From Eriocheir sinensis (taxonomy: Eukaryota; Arthropoda; Malacostraca; Decapoda; Varunidae), in NCBI RefSeq assembly GCF_024679095.1, contig NC_066516.1, positions 25,257,813 through 25,321,812 on the forward strand: a stretch of DNA of 64,000 nucleotides, written 5' to 3'. Positions 1 through 12,778 of the stretch are shown piece after piece (positions within the stretch are counted from its first letter, which is position 1; each line of letters opens with the position of its first letter). The notes under the pieces were generated by a model. That model worked only from the letters and a program-made list of their open reading frames with translations. It did not search any database and was not told the origin of the DNA. A program made the translations under genes and the position numbers.

Positions 1-600
1 ATAGTTTCTGCTCCGAGTGAAGTGAGGGAGACATGCACAACAAAAAAATTAGCCACATATTTCTAATCGCTGCTCTGGATTCACACGGTCACGCTGTACG
101 GGTGTAGGCTTTCCTCTGGGTGATGTGATGGCCATAGAAACTTTAGATACCAATGCAAACGTTAAGCATGGCGTTGAATTCACATTGCACCACTGCACTT
201 GGCTTAGAGTGATGTGGGTGCTACGGAAAGGTGAAATAATAATAATATAAATGCTTCCTGAACTAATGGTAGTGTTTGAAGGATTATATAGTTCTCACGC
301 ACGATAATGATGTCGAAGTTAATAAAGGCGTTGGACACTTATGACAGCAACAATATTGGGTTCGAGGAAACTAAGTGCAAAACAAAACAATTAAAGTTAT
401 ATAAATGGTCAAAATGTACGCGACGGATTATGATCATTATATTTGTTTATGATTCACTTCGATTTCATAACTATTTCGTCCCGGCATAGAGGTGTATCGG
501 ATACCCTTGACTCCGATGGAAAAATAGAAAACGAATAAAACACTTTTGAATTTTTGTCCGGCGTTTCATATTCCCTTTCTAGAGCGACTGTGCCTTGCTT
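1..600. other. Mixed-composition sequence, no gene seen
   Basis: Unique-looking AT-leaning DNA. The only open frames are short (about 60-75 codons) with no recognisable domain, signal peptide or splice context. Confidence 0.6.
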
Positions 601-1048
601 GTATCGGACATCACACATTCCCACTATGCTGTCACTGCTAAATGTTGTGGAGGATGCAGTGTGTGGGTGTGAGAGCATGTGGGAAGGAGAGGGAGGCGGG
701 TGCGTGGGTGCGTGTATGTTAGGAATAAAACAGCAAAATGGTAAGAGTAGAGCAGGGAAGAAAAGTGCAAAAGGCGGGAGGCAGTAAAAAATCGATGGTG
801 CGTGCTGAAAGCTGATGCGGGCAGGAGGAAAATAAAATGAAAAAAACGGAGGAAAAATGGAGGGTATAGCAAAGACGAAGGAAAAAGGTTGATGAGACGG
901 ACAGGGGAAGGAATGAAAGAAGAGCTAAAAAAATAGAGGAAGGGTTTTACGTGGAAGGGGTAGACGAGGAAAGAAAAAAAAAGAATGTCTGAACGATAAA
1001 ACGAAGAAAAAGAAAAAAAATGAACAAGATAAAAAGGAGTTTGGGCAA

Positions 1049-1092
<44 letters not shown>

Positions 1093-2350
1093 GACACAGA
1101 GAAAGAGAGGAAGAGAGAATGTGGGAAAAAAATAAAGAAGTTACATGGAAAGAAGAAGAAAAGAACTAAAGACAATCCTGAAGAAGTAAATGCGGAAGAA
1201 AAGTCAAGATTTTAGAAAGAGTAAAAAAAAAAATGCTAGAAAAAAGACAAAAAAGTAACGAGTCAAAAGGCGAGGAAGCAAAGGATAAAAATTATATAAA
1301 AAAACGGAAAAATAGTGACAGATTTACGCAGAGGGGAGAAGGGGAATGCCAGAGAAAGAGGGTAGGTAGCAAGGGAAAGAGGTAGGAAGATGAAGAGAGA
1401 GAATAGAACATAGGAACAAAAGGAAAGAAAACACAAAGGAACAAAACCTCTCTTCTCTCTCTCTTGTGGCAGGAAGCTTAATGGTGGAGAAAGAGAAAAC
1501 GTGATGTGAAGAAAATAGAAATGTAGCAAAAACAGTAATAGAGATAGAGAGAGAGAGAGACTGCAAAGGGAAGAACAAAACGAGAAAACGTGTCGACAGA
1601 TAACGAGAAAGAAATATCAAACGAAGGAGATTGAAGATGCATATATAAAGAAATCAGAAGAGGAAAGGAAAAAAACTATTATGAAAGAGAGTTAACGAAT
1701 AAAAAAAAGTAAAGAAAAATGCGAGTGAGGAAAATCAATATAAGAAAAAAAAGAGCAGAAAGACAAGGAAGCTTTAGAAACAGAGGAACATCTAGAAAGA
1801 AAGAATAAAGCAGGTCACTCACTCACTCCTCGCTTACTCGGGGGATTATTTCTACATTTTCCAAACCATTACCGCATCGATTTTCAATATAGGGCGAGAG
1901 AGTGGAGCCAAGCGAGAGAAAGGAACAAGTAGTGATAAGGAAAAGAAAATCATTCCAGAGGGAGAAATAACGAAGGAAGAGGAAAGAGACCTGGGGACAA
2001 AGCGATAAAGAAAACTGATAGAAAGAAATTGAGACATGAAAGAATGAAGAATAAGAGGCAGAAAAATGAAATGAAAAGAATACGAAATCGAGACAGAAAG
2101 AAAGAGGAAGAAAATGGAAGGGAAAGCATCATATAAAGAAAAGAATAAAGACAAAGGACGACTGGAAAAAAAAGAGAAAAAAACGATGGAGAGTGAATGG
2201 TAGATAGATAGATAGATAGATAGATGAGTACATATATAAAGGGATACATAAACAGATAACGGAGATAAAAAAAAAAACATCAATGAAAAGGATGTTGATT
2301 GAAAGATTGAGGAAATAACAGGAAGAGAAATAAACAAAATAGATATTGAA
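600..2350. repeat. Purine-rich low-complexity block
   Basis: The + strand is almost entirely A and G for about 1.7 kb, with GA runs near 1053-1088 and 1543-1560 and a GATA tetranucleotide run near 2202-2225. The minus-strand open frames here are Ser/Phe/Leu-rich products of this composition, not genes. Confidence 0.85.
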
Positions 2351-2356
2351 ACCAAC

Positions 2357-2360
<4 letters not shown>

Positions 2361-2424
<64 letters not shown>
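2361..2424. repeat. (AC)n microsatellite
   Basis: About 32 uninterrupted AC dinucleotides. Confidence 0.98.
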
Positions 2425-2426
<2 letters not shown>

Positions 2427-4045
2427 CACTCACCTATTCATCAAAATCAATTCATGGCAACGGATAGGACGCAATGAGGACAATAAAATTTATGTCATAA
2501 ATAAGCCCGGAGTCTGCCGTGCTTCACCCCGACGGAGGGCCGCGATCCGTCATACACCGGCTAAAAATACACGACAGGGGCATACACACAGATAACAAAC
2601 GGCATGAGTTGTCAGGAGAAGTGACAGACAAGTGGGGGAATGTTGAGAGTATCGCTGACGGCATTTGGAAATTACTGTCTGATTTCCATGCTATATATTC
2701 ACGATATTACAAATTACTGTCTATGGGGCAGATTTAAAAGTGATAGGATTGAAAAAAATGAATATTTTTGTGAATAAATTACATTTATACATTCATATTT
2801 ATAGTCACATCTACTTTTTTACATGATCATAAAACAAATCGCTTTACACAGCAGGCATAGCACACCTTCCTATATCGCATTACATCAGTTTTGGGGGGTT
2901 TAAATAGTTTTGTATATTTTGCGGTGATTTCTTATGAATGTTTTTAACTTTCCGTAATTAAATGTAATTTGTATAGTAGCATATATATCACATTAATGAA
3001 CTTATTTGTACTTAACATATTTAGCATATTTCGAGGATAGCTTTTCCTGACACAGGCCTGACCTACACCTTTCTAACGGTGACTAGGGAGGCAAAAACAT
3101 AAGGGATAATGGAAAGAGTGAGTGAAGAAGGAAGAATGGGAGAAAGCCAGGCGTAAAAATAACAAGTAGCAAAGACAGTCGGATGGACAGATACGTATAT
3201 CATGAACACCAACTGAGACGGGACAAAGAACAGTGACGGGGCGACTCCTAATCCTTGGAGAGTGTGTTCGTCAGCAGTATAAACACCACTATAAACACCA
3301 ACAAAAGCAGGATAGGTAAATTAATAACAAGGCCTGCAGGAGGGACGGGAGCAGGTAGCGGTTACGTGGCGAGTCCTAAACCCCGTAGGTACTCTTAAAA
3401 GTATCTTCGGCCCGTAAGTCTCGTGTTATTTTCTCGCCGTTCACCTGTTGGTTGGATGACTTGCCGTGTACCGCTCCCTCTAATGGTTCCAATGCTCTTT
3501 AATGTACTTCGCCTTACCTTTGCGCCATGCCCAGTGCTCTTATCGATAGTATCAGTTTTCAATCAGCACCTCAGTTCGTCTGTTTGAAAAGCCTCTCGTA
3601 TATAGAAGCTGCTGGGATTTTCATGGACTGTTTTGTGATGCAAGTGATAGTTTGACGCGAGCTCTGCATCTTGAACTTGAAAATCACTCATGAAAACCAG
3701 ATCAGTCTTCTCTGTGGCCATGGAAAGTAATCGTAGTGGGAGCTCCATACGTCTAAGAATAGGAACCCAAGTGTTGGTGAGTGGGTTTGTCAGTATAAAC
3801 ACCAGTATAAACACCGGGAATAGTAGGATGGGGAGGATTAATAAAAGTCCGGCAGGAGAGACGGGACGTGGCGAGTTCTTTAGCGGGGTGAGCGGGGTCG
3901 ACGGCAATAAAGCAATGATCGAGCCATCCGTCGGGCGGGAGGCAGACCATCAGTGCAGTGGCAAACAGGTCATCAGGGCGAGATAAGCATTCGGAGCCGG
4001 GCGGAGACGGGTTCACGCATCGGAATCCAATAGCTTACCTCACCG
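2425..4045. other. Unique AT-rich sequence with a diverged duplicate pair
   Basis: No gene recognised. Two related segments lie near 3255-3390 and 3765-3880. Both carry two short copies of TATAAACACC followed by TTAATAA and a GGCAGGAG/CGGGA stretch, so they are diverged copies of one repeat in the same orientation. Confidence 0.55.
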
Positions 4046-4790
4046 CTGCTGCTCGCTGATCGTGCGGGGCTTCCGGTACTACCATTCCTCTCAGCCTCTC
4101 CCTCTTCCTCACCCTCTCACTCTTCCTTTTCCATTTCCTCTTCCTCCTTCTCCTCTTCCTCCTTCTCTTCCTCCTTCTCCTCGCCCTAATCTTCTACTTC
4201 TTCGTCCTATTACCGAGGCTTCCAGTAATGTTAAATCCCTCTCAGCGTCTTCCACTTCTTCACTCTCTCATTTTTCCTTCTCTGTTTCCTCTTTCTTCAT
4301 TTTCCTTCTTCTTCTCATCCTCCTCTCCCTCTGCTACTTCGTCCTTTTCATTGTATTACCGAGACTTCGAGTACTATCACTCCCAGCCTCTTCCTCTTGC
4401 GCAAGCTCTCACTATCCCTTCTCCATTTTCTCTTCCTCTTCCTCCTCCTCTTCATCTTTCTCTTCTTCTGCTACTTCGTCCTCTTCACCTTAATACCGAG
4501 ACTTCGAGTACTATCTCTCTCAACTTCTTCCTGTTCCTCACCCTCACACTCTTCCTTCTCCGATTCCTCTTCCTCTTCCTCTTCCTCTTCCTCTTTCTCT
4601 TCTTCTGCTACTTCGTCCTCTTCACCTTATTACCGAGACATCGAATACTTCTCAACTTCTTCCTTTTCCTCTTCCTCTCCCTCTCACTCTCTTTTCATTC
4701 TTCCCTTTTTCTTCCTACTCCGCTTGCCTCTCATCATCATATCCTAATTACTGATCATTCGGGGCTTCCTATACAATGAGCCTTCTTCCT
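4046..4790. repeat. Degenerate ~140-bp tandem repeat in pyrimidine-rich DNA
   Basis: A landmark resembling TACCGAGACTTCGAGTACTA recurs near 4046, 4209, 4352, 4491, 4628 and 4746, separated by CT-rich filler. Spacing is 118-163 bp, giving about six diverged units. Open frames here are Ser/Leu/Phe-rich and reflect composition. Confidence 0.7.
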
Positions 4791-5958
4791 CTCTTCCTCT
4801 TCCTCACTGGCTCGTTCTTTCTCTCCCACTTCTTCCTTCTAATCCACATGCTCCTCCTCTCCGCCCTCCTAATCCCGTACCTGTCCCTAAGCCCAGCATC
4901 TCGCGACCACCTTATCCTCACATGCTACTTTTCTTTATAATGACGTCCTCGTTTTCTACTTTAATATGTTCCTTTCCGAAATGTTCTCTGGTCCTCTCGT
5001 CGAGTCTCTTCCTTCTCTTCTCTCTTCTGGTCTTAATGAAAAGCAGACTCGCCTTTTTGTCCAGCTCTAATCCAATTCGCTCTTCACTTCAAGGAGATTG
5101 CAACATCCGTAGTAGAAAGAGTTTTATTCTGGAACATTGTGCTAAACGTTTCTGTAATGAGGCGACGACAAACACATAGGATGAATGTATAACACGAAAA
5201 GGGTAATTAATTCATAGTTTTAAATGTACGCCTCCATTCATTTACTATTTCCTTGATCTCAAAAGAAAGAAAAAAAGGCAAACCAACAACGCCTGCACGA
5301 CTCGACTCACTTTCTTGGGCATCCTTGTTCTCCGCTTCTTTATTTCACAGCAACAACGGAGCAACTTCTCGTCTCTTCGTCCATCTACCCTGCATATCTC
5401 CCTAAGCGATTGGGAGTCTGGACGCTCTCAACAGCCCTTCGATTCCTTTCCTCGGGCGTCGTGTACGTGCAGCTTCCATCATGGCAATAACTCGGCAGCC
5501 TCTCGTCCCTTCGTTCCTGTTCCCGTCCGTCCTCCCTCAGACGCTCGCTTCATGGCTTCCCCGCCGCCGCCAACAGCCACAACCCAATCTCCAAAGTCAA
5601 CAAACTCCCCCGCCTCTTAGGAAGGATGGGGAAGGGAGAGTATGAGCTCGCGGGTAACCAAGGGGCCACACGCGACCACTCGGCTATCACGGGAGTTAAT
5701 ATTTACTGCAGCTGGTTGGCTTTCCCTCCCCTCTCCCCCCCACATCCCCTTTCCCTTCACGGGCTAGCGAGCGGGCGGGCGGGAGGACCATCGCAATAAA
5801 CACAAATCACCGCCCGGGATTAATTACCGCGGCGTGCAAAGGCTTTTCGCTATTGCAGCTTCAGGGTTTGAGTCCGTAATCTCCGCACACTGAACCGAAC
5901 CACCGCTGCCGAGTGAATTCTTGGCCGGACGAACTCTCTGAGACGGCTTAGAGCTTAG

Positions 5959-5960
<2 letters not shown>
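4791..5960. other. No gene seen; pyrimidine-rich then GC-rich
   Basis: Up to about 5100 the + strand is C/T rich. From 5300 to 5900 it is more GC-rich and unique-looking, with TAATTACCGCGG at 5821-5832. No exon with convincing coding character was found. Confidence 0.5.

Positions 5961-6008
<48 letters not shown>
5961..6008. repeat. (AC)n microsatellite
   Basis: About 24 AC units. Confidence 0.97.
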
Positions 6009-6010
<2 letters not shown>

Positions 6011-6145
6011 AGACACACAAACAAATACATACACATTTGCTCGCCATGTAAATTTACTTGCTTAAAAATGAACGCAATGGATCGAGAATTCTGTAAATAG
6101 AGAGAGTTAATCCATCCTCCTTTTTAGTTCACAAGTTTCTTTACG

Positions 6146-6147
<2 letters not shown>

Positions 6148-6181
<34 letters not shown>

Positions 6182-6330
6182 CCACCCAGCGTAAAGAAAG
6201 GAGAAAAGAGAGCATAGAAACCTAGATGGGCCGGGAGGGAGGAACAGCAAAAGGAAGGATGGACGAGGAGGAGGAGGAGGAGGAGGAGGAGGAGGAGGAG
6301 GAGGAGGAGGAAGAGGAGGAGGAGGATAGA
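6148..6330. repeat. (GT)n and (GAG)n microsatellites
   Basis: GT units at 6148-6176, then GAG trinucleotides at about 6265-6327. Poly-Glu and poly-Leu/Pro frames in this stretch come from the repeat. Confidence 0.95.
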
Positions 6331-6960
6331 AGCGCTGGCAGGGATCCAAACCAAGTTTCTTATGGGGCGAGGGTGGGAGGCGTGCTGGAGGCGTGTGGGA
6401 GGACGCAGGAGGAACGGAGGAAGCCTGCACGAGCGGAAGGAGGTAGGGGGAAGGAAGGGAGGGACGGGAGGAGTCAGGAGAGGTGGAAGAAGCAAGAGTG
6501 GCGGGAGGAGTCAGGAAGGAGGTATGGGGAATGATGGGAAGGGAGGAAGGATTCAGGAAGGAGGTTAGGAGAAGGAAGGGGAGAGGCGGGAGGAATTAGG
6601 AAGGAGGTAAGGTGAATGGAGGGGTGGGAGGAACCAGGAAGGAGGGGATAAGGGGAATGAAGGTAAGGGTGGGAGGAATGAAGAATTAAGAAGGTAGGGG
6701 AAGGAAAGGGAGAGGCAGGAGTCAGAGGAGGTAGGGGGAAGGAAAGGGAGGGGCCGGAGAAACCAAGAAGGAGGAGATAGAGGAAGGAAAGTGAGAGGCG
6801 GGAAGAATCAGGAGAGGTGGAAGAAGCAAGGCAACGCAGGAGCCGGGAGGAGGGAGGAGGAAGCGACGCCGAGCCGGGAGCGGGAGGCGGCGGGCGGGAG
6901 GGACGGGACAGTACAAGGGAGCTCGATAAGGAGTAGCAATCAAGCCTCCTGTGGCGCTTT
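6331..6960. repeat. GGA-rich degenerate minisatellite
   Basis: Repeated variants of AGGAAGGAGGTAGGGGAAGG in a purine-only + strand. No gene. Confidence 0.75.
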
Positions 6961-6974
6961 ACCCTTGTAGTAAT

Positions 6975-7016
<42 letters not shown>
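6975..7016. repeat. (GT)n microsatellite
   Basis: About 20 GT units. Confidence 0.97.
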
Positions 7017-7017
<1 letters not shown>

Positions 7018-7935
7018 TGTACGTTCTAAATCACTGAAAGTTCTTTAATCACTCACAGTATTATTCATTTCCCTTAACTTATAACTTAATCTCCTTTCGT
7101 AAGAGCCAACCCAGGTAAGAATCAAGACGTAGTAACTCTCTAAGTCAATAAGGCATAAAGGAATCAGTGCGTCTTTCGGGACATCATTTTTGCTTATTAT
7201 ACGTAATGGAACAAAAGCAAATATTATACGGCAACCCACGGGCTTCGATATGGAAAAATCGAACCAAACAATTTTCGCTCCCTTTCATCGACTCTCTCTC
7301 TCTCTGTTTCTCTTATTAGAAATCTGTCTATCTAAAAATATATCTATCTATCAATCTATCTATCTATCTATCTATCTGTCTATCTATCTATTTGTTTACC
7401 TGTCTACGGATTTATCTATCAAGACAGCGGTGTCATATTGCGCAGTTCAGGCAGTCCTTCTGAAGTCCTCTTGAGTAGTTCATTGTAAAATAGATATCTT
7501 ACTGCCATCTATACAGCTGATACATTTCACTATCCATTTTCAAGTCACTGCTGAGTTGTGACACGCCGTTTAGTCGTTTTTGTTGTGCTGATTTAGACCG
7601 AAGGGAGCCATGCCACAGCTTAGTGTAATTTTTGTTAGCCCATGAAATTCGTGCTATACACCTAGCCCATAACAGTTTATTATAGTCACGGAACCTAGAA
7701 GTAACGACGTCTGCCACTGACGAAACTTAGGCAATATGAACAAAAGCATGCTGATGTACAGAAAATATGATGAAGATGATGAAGATAAGGAGTATGATGA
7801 TGATAAGAATTCTGATGTTAATGATGGTAATTATGATGATGATGATGATGATAATAATGATAATGATGATTAATATAAAGTAAGAACAACACCAGCAATA
7901 ATATGAATGAAAATAAGATAAGATATAAGAATAAT
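7017..7935. other. No gene seen; CTAT and GAT repeats
   Basis: Unique AT-rich DNA with a CTAT tetranucleotide tract near 7342-7392 and a degenerate GAT-rich tract near 7765-7870. Confidence 0.6.
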
Positions 7936-7941
7936 AATTGC

Positions 7942-8014
<73 letters not shown>
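7942..8014. repeat. (AAT)n microsatellite
   Basis: About 24 AAT units. It appears as poly-Asn or poly-Leu/Ile in translation. Confidence 0.98.
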
Positions 8015-8229
8015 TGTGGACAGTCAACCATTATCACATATCGCTCAGGACAATGCCAGACCAAATCCCCCCCCTCCCTCCCTCCCTCCCCCCCTACCAC
8101 GCCCCTTCCCCTCCCCAATCCTCCTGTCCCCCACCGCCGCCGCCGCAGTCCACTCCTCCGTGTTTATCCGAGCAGATATAGATGGTGATGGCGTGATGGT
8201 GACGGTGATGGCGGCGCTGCGGCTGACGA

Positions 8230-8420
8230 TAGTGGCTGATGGATGGTGGACGTGGCGGCGGCGGCGGCGGCAATGGTGGTGGTCATGGTGGTGGAGGGGT
8301 AGTCATGGTGGTGTATGTAGTAGTGGTGGTGGTGGTGGTGGTGGTGGTGGTGGTGGTTGTTCTGGCGGCGGCGCAATGGTGGTTGTCATGGTGGTGGTGG
8401 TGGTGGTGGTGGGGATATGA
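8230..8420. repeat. (TGG)n-rich tract
   Basis: Degenerate TGG/GGC trinucleotides with a perfect core near 8325-8355. Preceded by a C-rich stretch at 8070-8160. Confidence 0.9.
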
Positions 8421-9913
8421 TGGTGATGGTGAGTGGAGGTCTTAGTGAATGTGGATGTGTAGATGGGAGGCATCAGCTGTAGCCTTATACATTGATACTG
8501 GCTTATAATATAGAGGTATACGTGCAAATAGTACAAATATAAATATAGAGTACATAATATGCATTAAAAAACTCAAACACATATTTTCCTGTAAATGCAA
8601 AGCGCCGCAATAAAAGAACAAACAACCAAACAATGGCGATAAGTAACCTTGGTGTACAACACGAAAACCAAATAATTACGGCTAAGAACTGAAAGACGCC
8701 TCGCCGGACGGACGGAAAGCAAGCCCTCACAACATTCCCAGAACGAAATTCAGGACACAATAAGCGGTTATCGTTGCGTCTCATTCTCAAACACATTTTT
8801 TCCATCCATAAAGTCAATCAATATACTTGCATAGCACACGTCCTTATTATACTTGACTACAAGGTTTGTGCACATTAGTATTCCTGTTAAGCTGCCGAGT
8901 ATATTATTCATTCGCTTGTGCAATGACTTGCTGTTAAAGCTTTATTGTAATGTTAAAGTTTTCTCTTGCAGCATTAACTATTTACTTTGCTCTTTCACTC
9001 TCTTCCTACGCTTCAATTAAAACTTACATGATTAATTTTGAAAACTCTTACTTTTGTCTCCTGAATTACTGTTCTATCCAGCCTTTCAATTACTTCCCAG
9101 CTACGTTTAGTTTTTCACCGCCAGGACACGAGCTCATGACGGCATAAATAAACAAGGACACATAATATCAATGGAGGAGCAAAGTTTGAACGCTGGTATG
9201 AAGGCCGCATATACGTGAATGATCTAGTGATGTTGTTGTTAAGAGTTATTAGCGGTCGAAGGAGGCAGCGACCACAGCATTCATTTCACTCAATGGATGT
9301 CGCTTATTGTTTACTTTGTCACGGGTTTCATTATCTACTCAGCCTCGCATTGACTTTCAAACTACGCTTTTTTACATATTTCTAAAGTTATCATTTTTTT
9401 CATTTTTTTGTATTTCTGTCAATCCTTTCATCCTCTAAGCTTCTCCAACGTTACTGTAGTCAAATATATTGCTTGGTCGTTTTTGTAAAGCACTTTCTGG
9501 CGCGGTCTCATTGTATTTTTCATTAAGTCTTGTAATGACGTCTTAGTTGCGCCTTTCCATTTCAGGTAACTTTTTGTGTTAATGTATTTATTGTAGCTTT
9601 AGTTATCAATTTACCCTTGCAATGGCTTCCTAGTGATGTTTTTTTTTCGTTATATTTTTACGTGTTATTAAATTGGTTGTTGTTTTAGTTATTTATTCTC
9701 TTGCGAATCGCTTCCTATTATAGTAACCTCATATTTATTTACCCTTCACACCGCCAGCAGCTCTGCGTCACGTGACAACTGCAGAGGGCGGGATGCTGGC
9801 GTTGCTTTGCTGTGGATGCTGCAACACATTATTTTGGCACAATGGATGCTGCCGAAGTTTCACAATTTTGACACTCTTGTCGTTGTTTTTGGTTTTAAAT
9901 CGTTGTCTATGTT

Positions 9914-9915
<2 letters not shown>
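8421..9915. other. Unique AT-rich sequence, no gene seen
   Basis: About 1.5 kb of mixed DNA with few simple repeats. Frames are short and lack domains. Confidence 0.5.
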
Positions 9916-9916
<1 letters not shown>

Positions 9917-9947
<31 letters not shown>

Positions 9948-9995
9948 GGTCGTGGTGGTGGTGGTGGTGGTGGGGGTGGCGGTTGTGGTGGTGGG
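9917..9995. repeat. (TTG)n / (GGT)n compound microsatellite
   Basis: TTG trinucleotides grade into GGT trinucleotides. Confidence 0.9.
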
Positions 9996-10383
9996 TTTTG
10001 TTGTTATTGTTTATTTTTTTGCACAATGATGATGATACTAATGATGATGATGGTGCAGATGAAGTTGTTATTTTGCGGTATTGTCGTATTGATCGTGCCT
10101 GTTACAGCCACATCACCATTGCTCCCTCCACGGTGACAATGTACACTCGCCCTCTGCCGCCCCCCCCCCCCCTTCTCCCTTCCCCCCTCTCCAGCTGATG
10201 GCGGCCTTGAGGCTCACGGCAATTCACTTTGGCTCACCAGTTTCTTACTATTCGTTTCGTCCTTTTTTGGTTGAAATACAATTTGCGCCTAAAATAAAAT
10301 TCCAGATTCAATTTGTACCCAATTGTAAAAAATACGAAAACTTCATTATAACCGAATGTCCCGGCGTTGCCTCACCTCGAAAT

Positions 10384-10385
<2 letters not shown>

Positions 10386-10444
<59 letters not shown>
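10386..10444. repeat. (GT)n microsatellite
   Basis: About 29 GT units. Confidence 0.98.
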
Positions 10445-10448
<4 letters not shown>

Positions 10449-10726
10449 TGTAGCTTCGTTTTCCAAATCTGTAATGTTTTCTGAAGCATTAAATTATTAG
10501 CAAAGTGTCGAATTTCCCTTCACTCTGTTCCAAGTCGTGGACATAGACAGAGCCGTGACGAGATAAATTACCGCGCGGTGATTGGAGGGTGCGAGAGACA
10601 ATTTGGCGGGGAATAGAAGCGAGGAGGCTCCCCAGTCCCCTGTGAAGGCTCCTCACCCGTACGCGAGGACGGGAATTACCGCAGAAGGAAAAACGAAATT
10701 AAAGTGACTATATTATTATCATTAAT

Positions 10727-10762
10727 TGTAGTAGTAGTAGGAGCAGTAGAAATAGTAGTAAC

Positions 10763-10799
<37 letters not shown>

Positions 10800-10800
10800 A
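10727..10800. repeat. (GTA)n microsatellite
   Basis: GTA trinucleotides with a few interruptions, just upstream of a SINE. Confidence 0.93.
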
Positions 10801-10881
10801 AAGTATTAATCGTGGAAATAGCAATTGTAATCGTGGTTGGAGCAACAGCCGGAGGAAGAGGAGAAACATCAGCAGAATTAC

Positions 10882-11188
10882 TGAGGCGGTGGCTGAGTCG
10901 ACAGAGTGACGGCGCCGCGTTCAGGAGGACGCGAGTTCAATCCCCGCCCGGTGCCACCAAGCTGGGATTTTTCAGCCGCCGCCGCTTAACTACCAACCCC
11001 CATGCTGAAGACCAGAAGACCCAACCCGGACGACTCTAGATTAGATTAATTAAGAGGGAGAGGAGGAGAGAGCAGAGCCAGTGCAAGATGGCGCCACTAT
11101 CGCCTGCGCCAGAACAGGCTGGGCCGATCATCATCATCCACCGGGAAGAAGCCTACCGGCCGGCGCAAATAAAAAAATAAAAAAATAC
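10882..11188 (+). mobile_element. tRNA-derived SINE
   Basis: The head carries a Pol III A-box-like TGGCTGAGTCGACAGAG near 10890 and a B-box-like GAGTTCAATCC at 10933-10943, as in tRNA-related SINEs. A body follows (CAAGATGGCGCC near 11085, GAAGAAGCC near 11145), and it ends in an AATAAAAAAATAAAAAAAT tail at 11166-11186. The acceptor arms do not pair as in a working tRNA, so it is a retroposon and not a tRNA gene. I recall very similar sequences from crab transcripts; that is memory, not a search. Confidence 0.8.
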
Positions 11189-11426
11189 CGCATTTGATGC
11201 TATGGTCGCTGTTGTTAGTACTTTTTTTTTTTTTGTCATAAAGGGATTGGTTTGGTGGTAAGTGGTAGAACTTCACTGCGCAATAAAAGCAGACGAGGAA
11301 GAATTCAGTCCACGTAGGGCGGGCGGGCACTTACGGCTCGAGTTTATGAATCCAATACTACTCTCGGAATATTACACACAAAACTACGATTCTGATGCTG
11401 TGCAGGGAGACAAGAGTCCTCTTTAT

Positions 11427-11435
11427 GTGTGTGTG

Positions 11436-11493
<58 letters not shown>
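11427..11493. repeat. (GT)n microsatellite
   Basis: About 30 GT units. Confidence 0.97.
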
Positions 11494-11496
<3 letters not shown>

Positions 11497-11639
11497 ACAG
11501 GGAATGGGATGGCTGGCCAGGGACGTGGTGAGGGAGGAGTACTGATCAGGATGGTATAGCATGGCCGTGTTTTGAGTCGGGGCCGCAGGCCACAAGGAAT
11601 GCCAAGCAGGCTGGGACACCTGGGCGAAGGTGTGGACTC

Positions 11640-12145
11640 AGCGATGCACGGGAGAGGCTGGGGTTCGAAAGGAAAGTGTGGGGTCTGGAGGGGAGGTGTG
11701 GGGTTCGGAGGGCGGGAGGTGAGGGGTTCGGAGAAGAGGAATTGTGGGGTTCGCAGGAGAGGATGTGAGAGGTTCGGAGAAGAGGAATTGTGGGGTTCGC
11801 AGGAGAGGAGGTGAGAGGTTCGGAGAAAAGGAATTGTGGGGTTCGGAGGGCGGGAGGTAAGGGGTTCGGAGAAGAGGAATTGTGGGGTTCGGAGGGCGGG
11901 AGGTAAGGGGTTCGGAGAAGAGGAATTGTGGGGTTCGCAAGAGAGGAGGTGTTGGGTTTGGATGGGAGGTGTTGGGATCGCAGGGGAGGATGTGTGGGGG
12001 TTAGAATGGTATGAAGTGTGGGGTTTAGAATTTAATGATGTGTGGAGTTTAGAATGGAATGATGAGTGGGGTTCGGGAGGGAGTAGGTGTGGGGTTTGGA
12101 GAGGAGTAGGTGTACGGTTTGAAGGGATGGAGGTGTAGGGTTCGT
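11640..12145. repeat. 46-bp minisatellite with diverged flanks
   Basis: The landmark GGTTCGGAGAA recurs at 11725, 11771, 11817, 11863 and 11909, an exact 46-bp period. Outside this core the array decays into shorter GGGGTTYGGAGG-type variants up to about 12140. Both strands give repetitive pseudo-proteins. Confidence 0.92.
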
Positions 12146-12778
12146 GCAGAATAGCTGCGTGGAGCTATTAAGGAGAAAAGTGAGAGATAGTTTAGATAAT
12201 GGTGCGATGCGTCACTTCGTCTGGTCGGTCTGTCTCGCTTTAATGAGTGTAAATCTTTAACGGGGAGCAGACGACAACTGACATAGAGACAGATAGTTTG
12301 ATTGAGAAAAAGGTTGATAGAGTAACAGATTAATAAATAAAAATAAATAGGGAAGAGAGAAAAATGGAAAGAAAAAAGGAAGGCAATAAAGAAATGAAAG
12401 CCAGAAAAAGAAAATAAAGGGAAGATAGAAAGCGATATCTATGTAGAGGCTTAAAAGATCAGTCACAGAGACAAAGTGGCAATTGTTTCTGTCCTAGTTT
12501 ACAGTTTGGAGAAAATAATGAATACGAACAAAAGAAATAGAGTGAATTAAATAAAATATCCCTCAGTGATATAGAACTCAGTATAACATTCGTTTTCAAA
12601 CACCATTCGTAACGTGAGACGCAAACGAGCATAACAAATTCTCAAAACGAAATTAATGGAAGAAAGAAGAAAAGTAGAGGAAAGGAGAGTTGACATAAGT
12701 GTATTCTTCCAGAACTAAATTCCTTTTTACTGTCACAATAAACTCAAGTTGGACGTCCAGCCTTACAAAAGAAGAAAG
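12146..12778. other. No gene seen
   Basis: A-rich unique sequence. Frames are short and low in complexity. Confidence 0.5.

Noticed and set aside
10882..10955. A functional tRNA gene on the + strand
   Set aside because: A and B boxes are degenerate, acceptor arms do not pair in register, and a SINE body with an A-rich tail follows.
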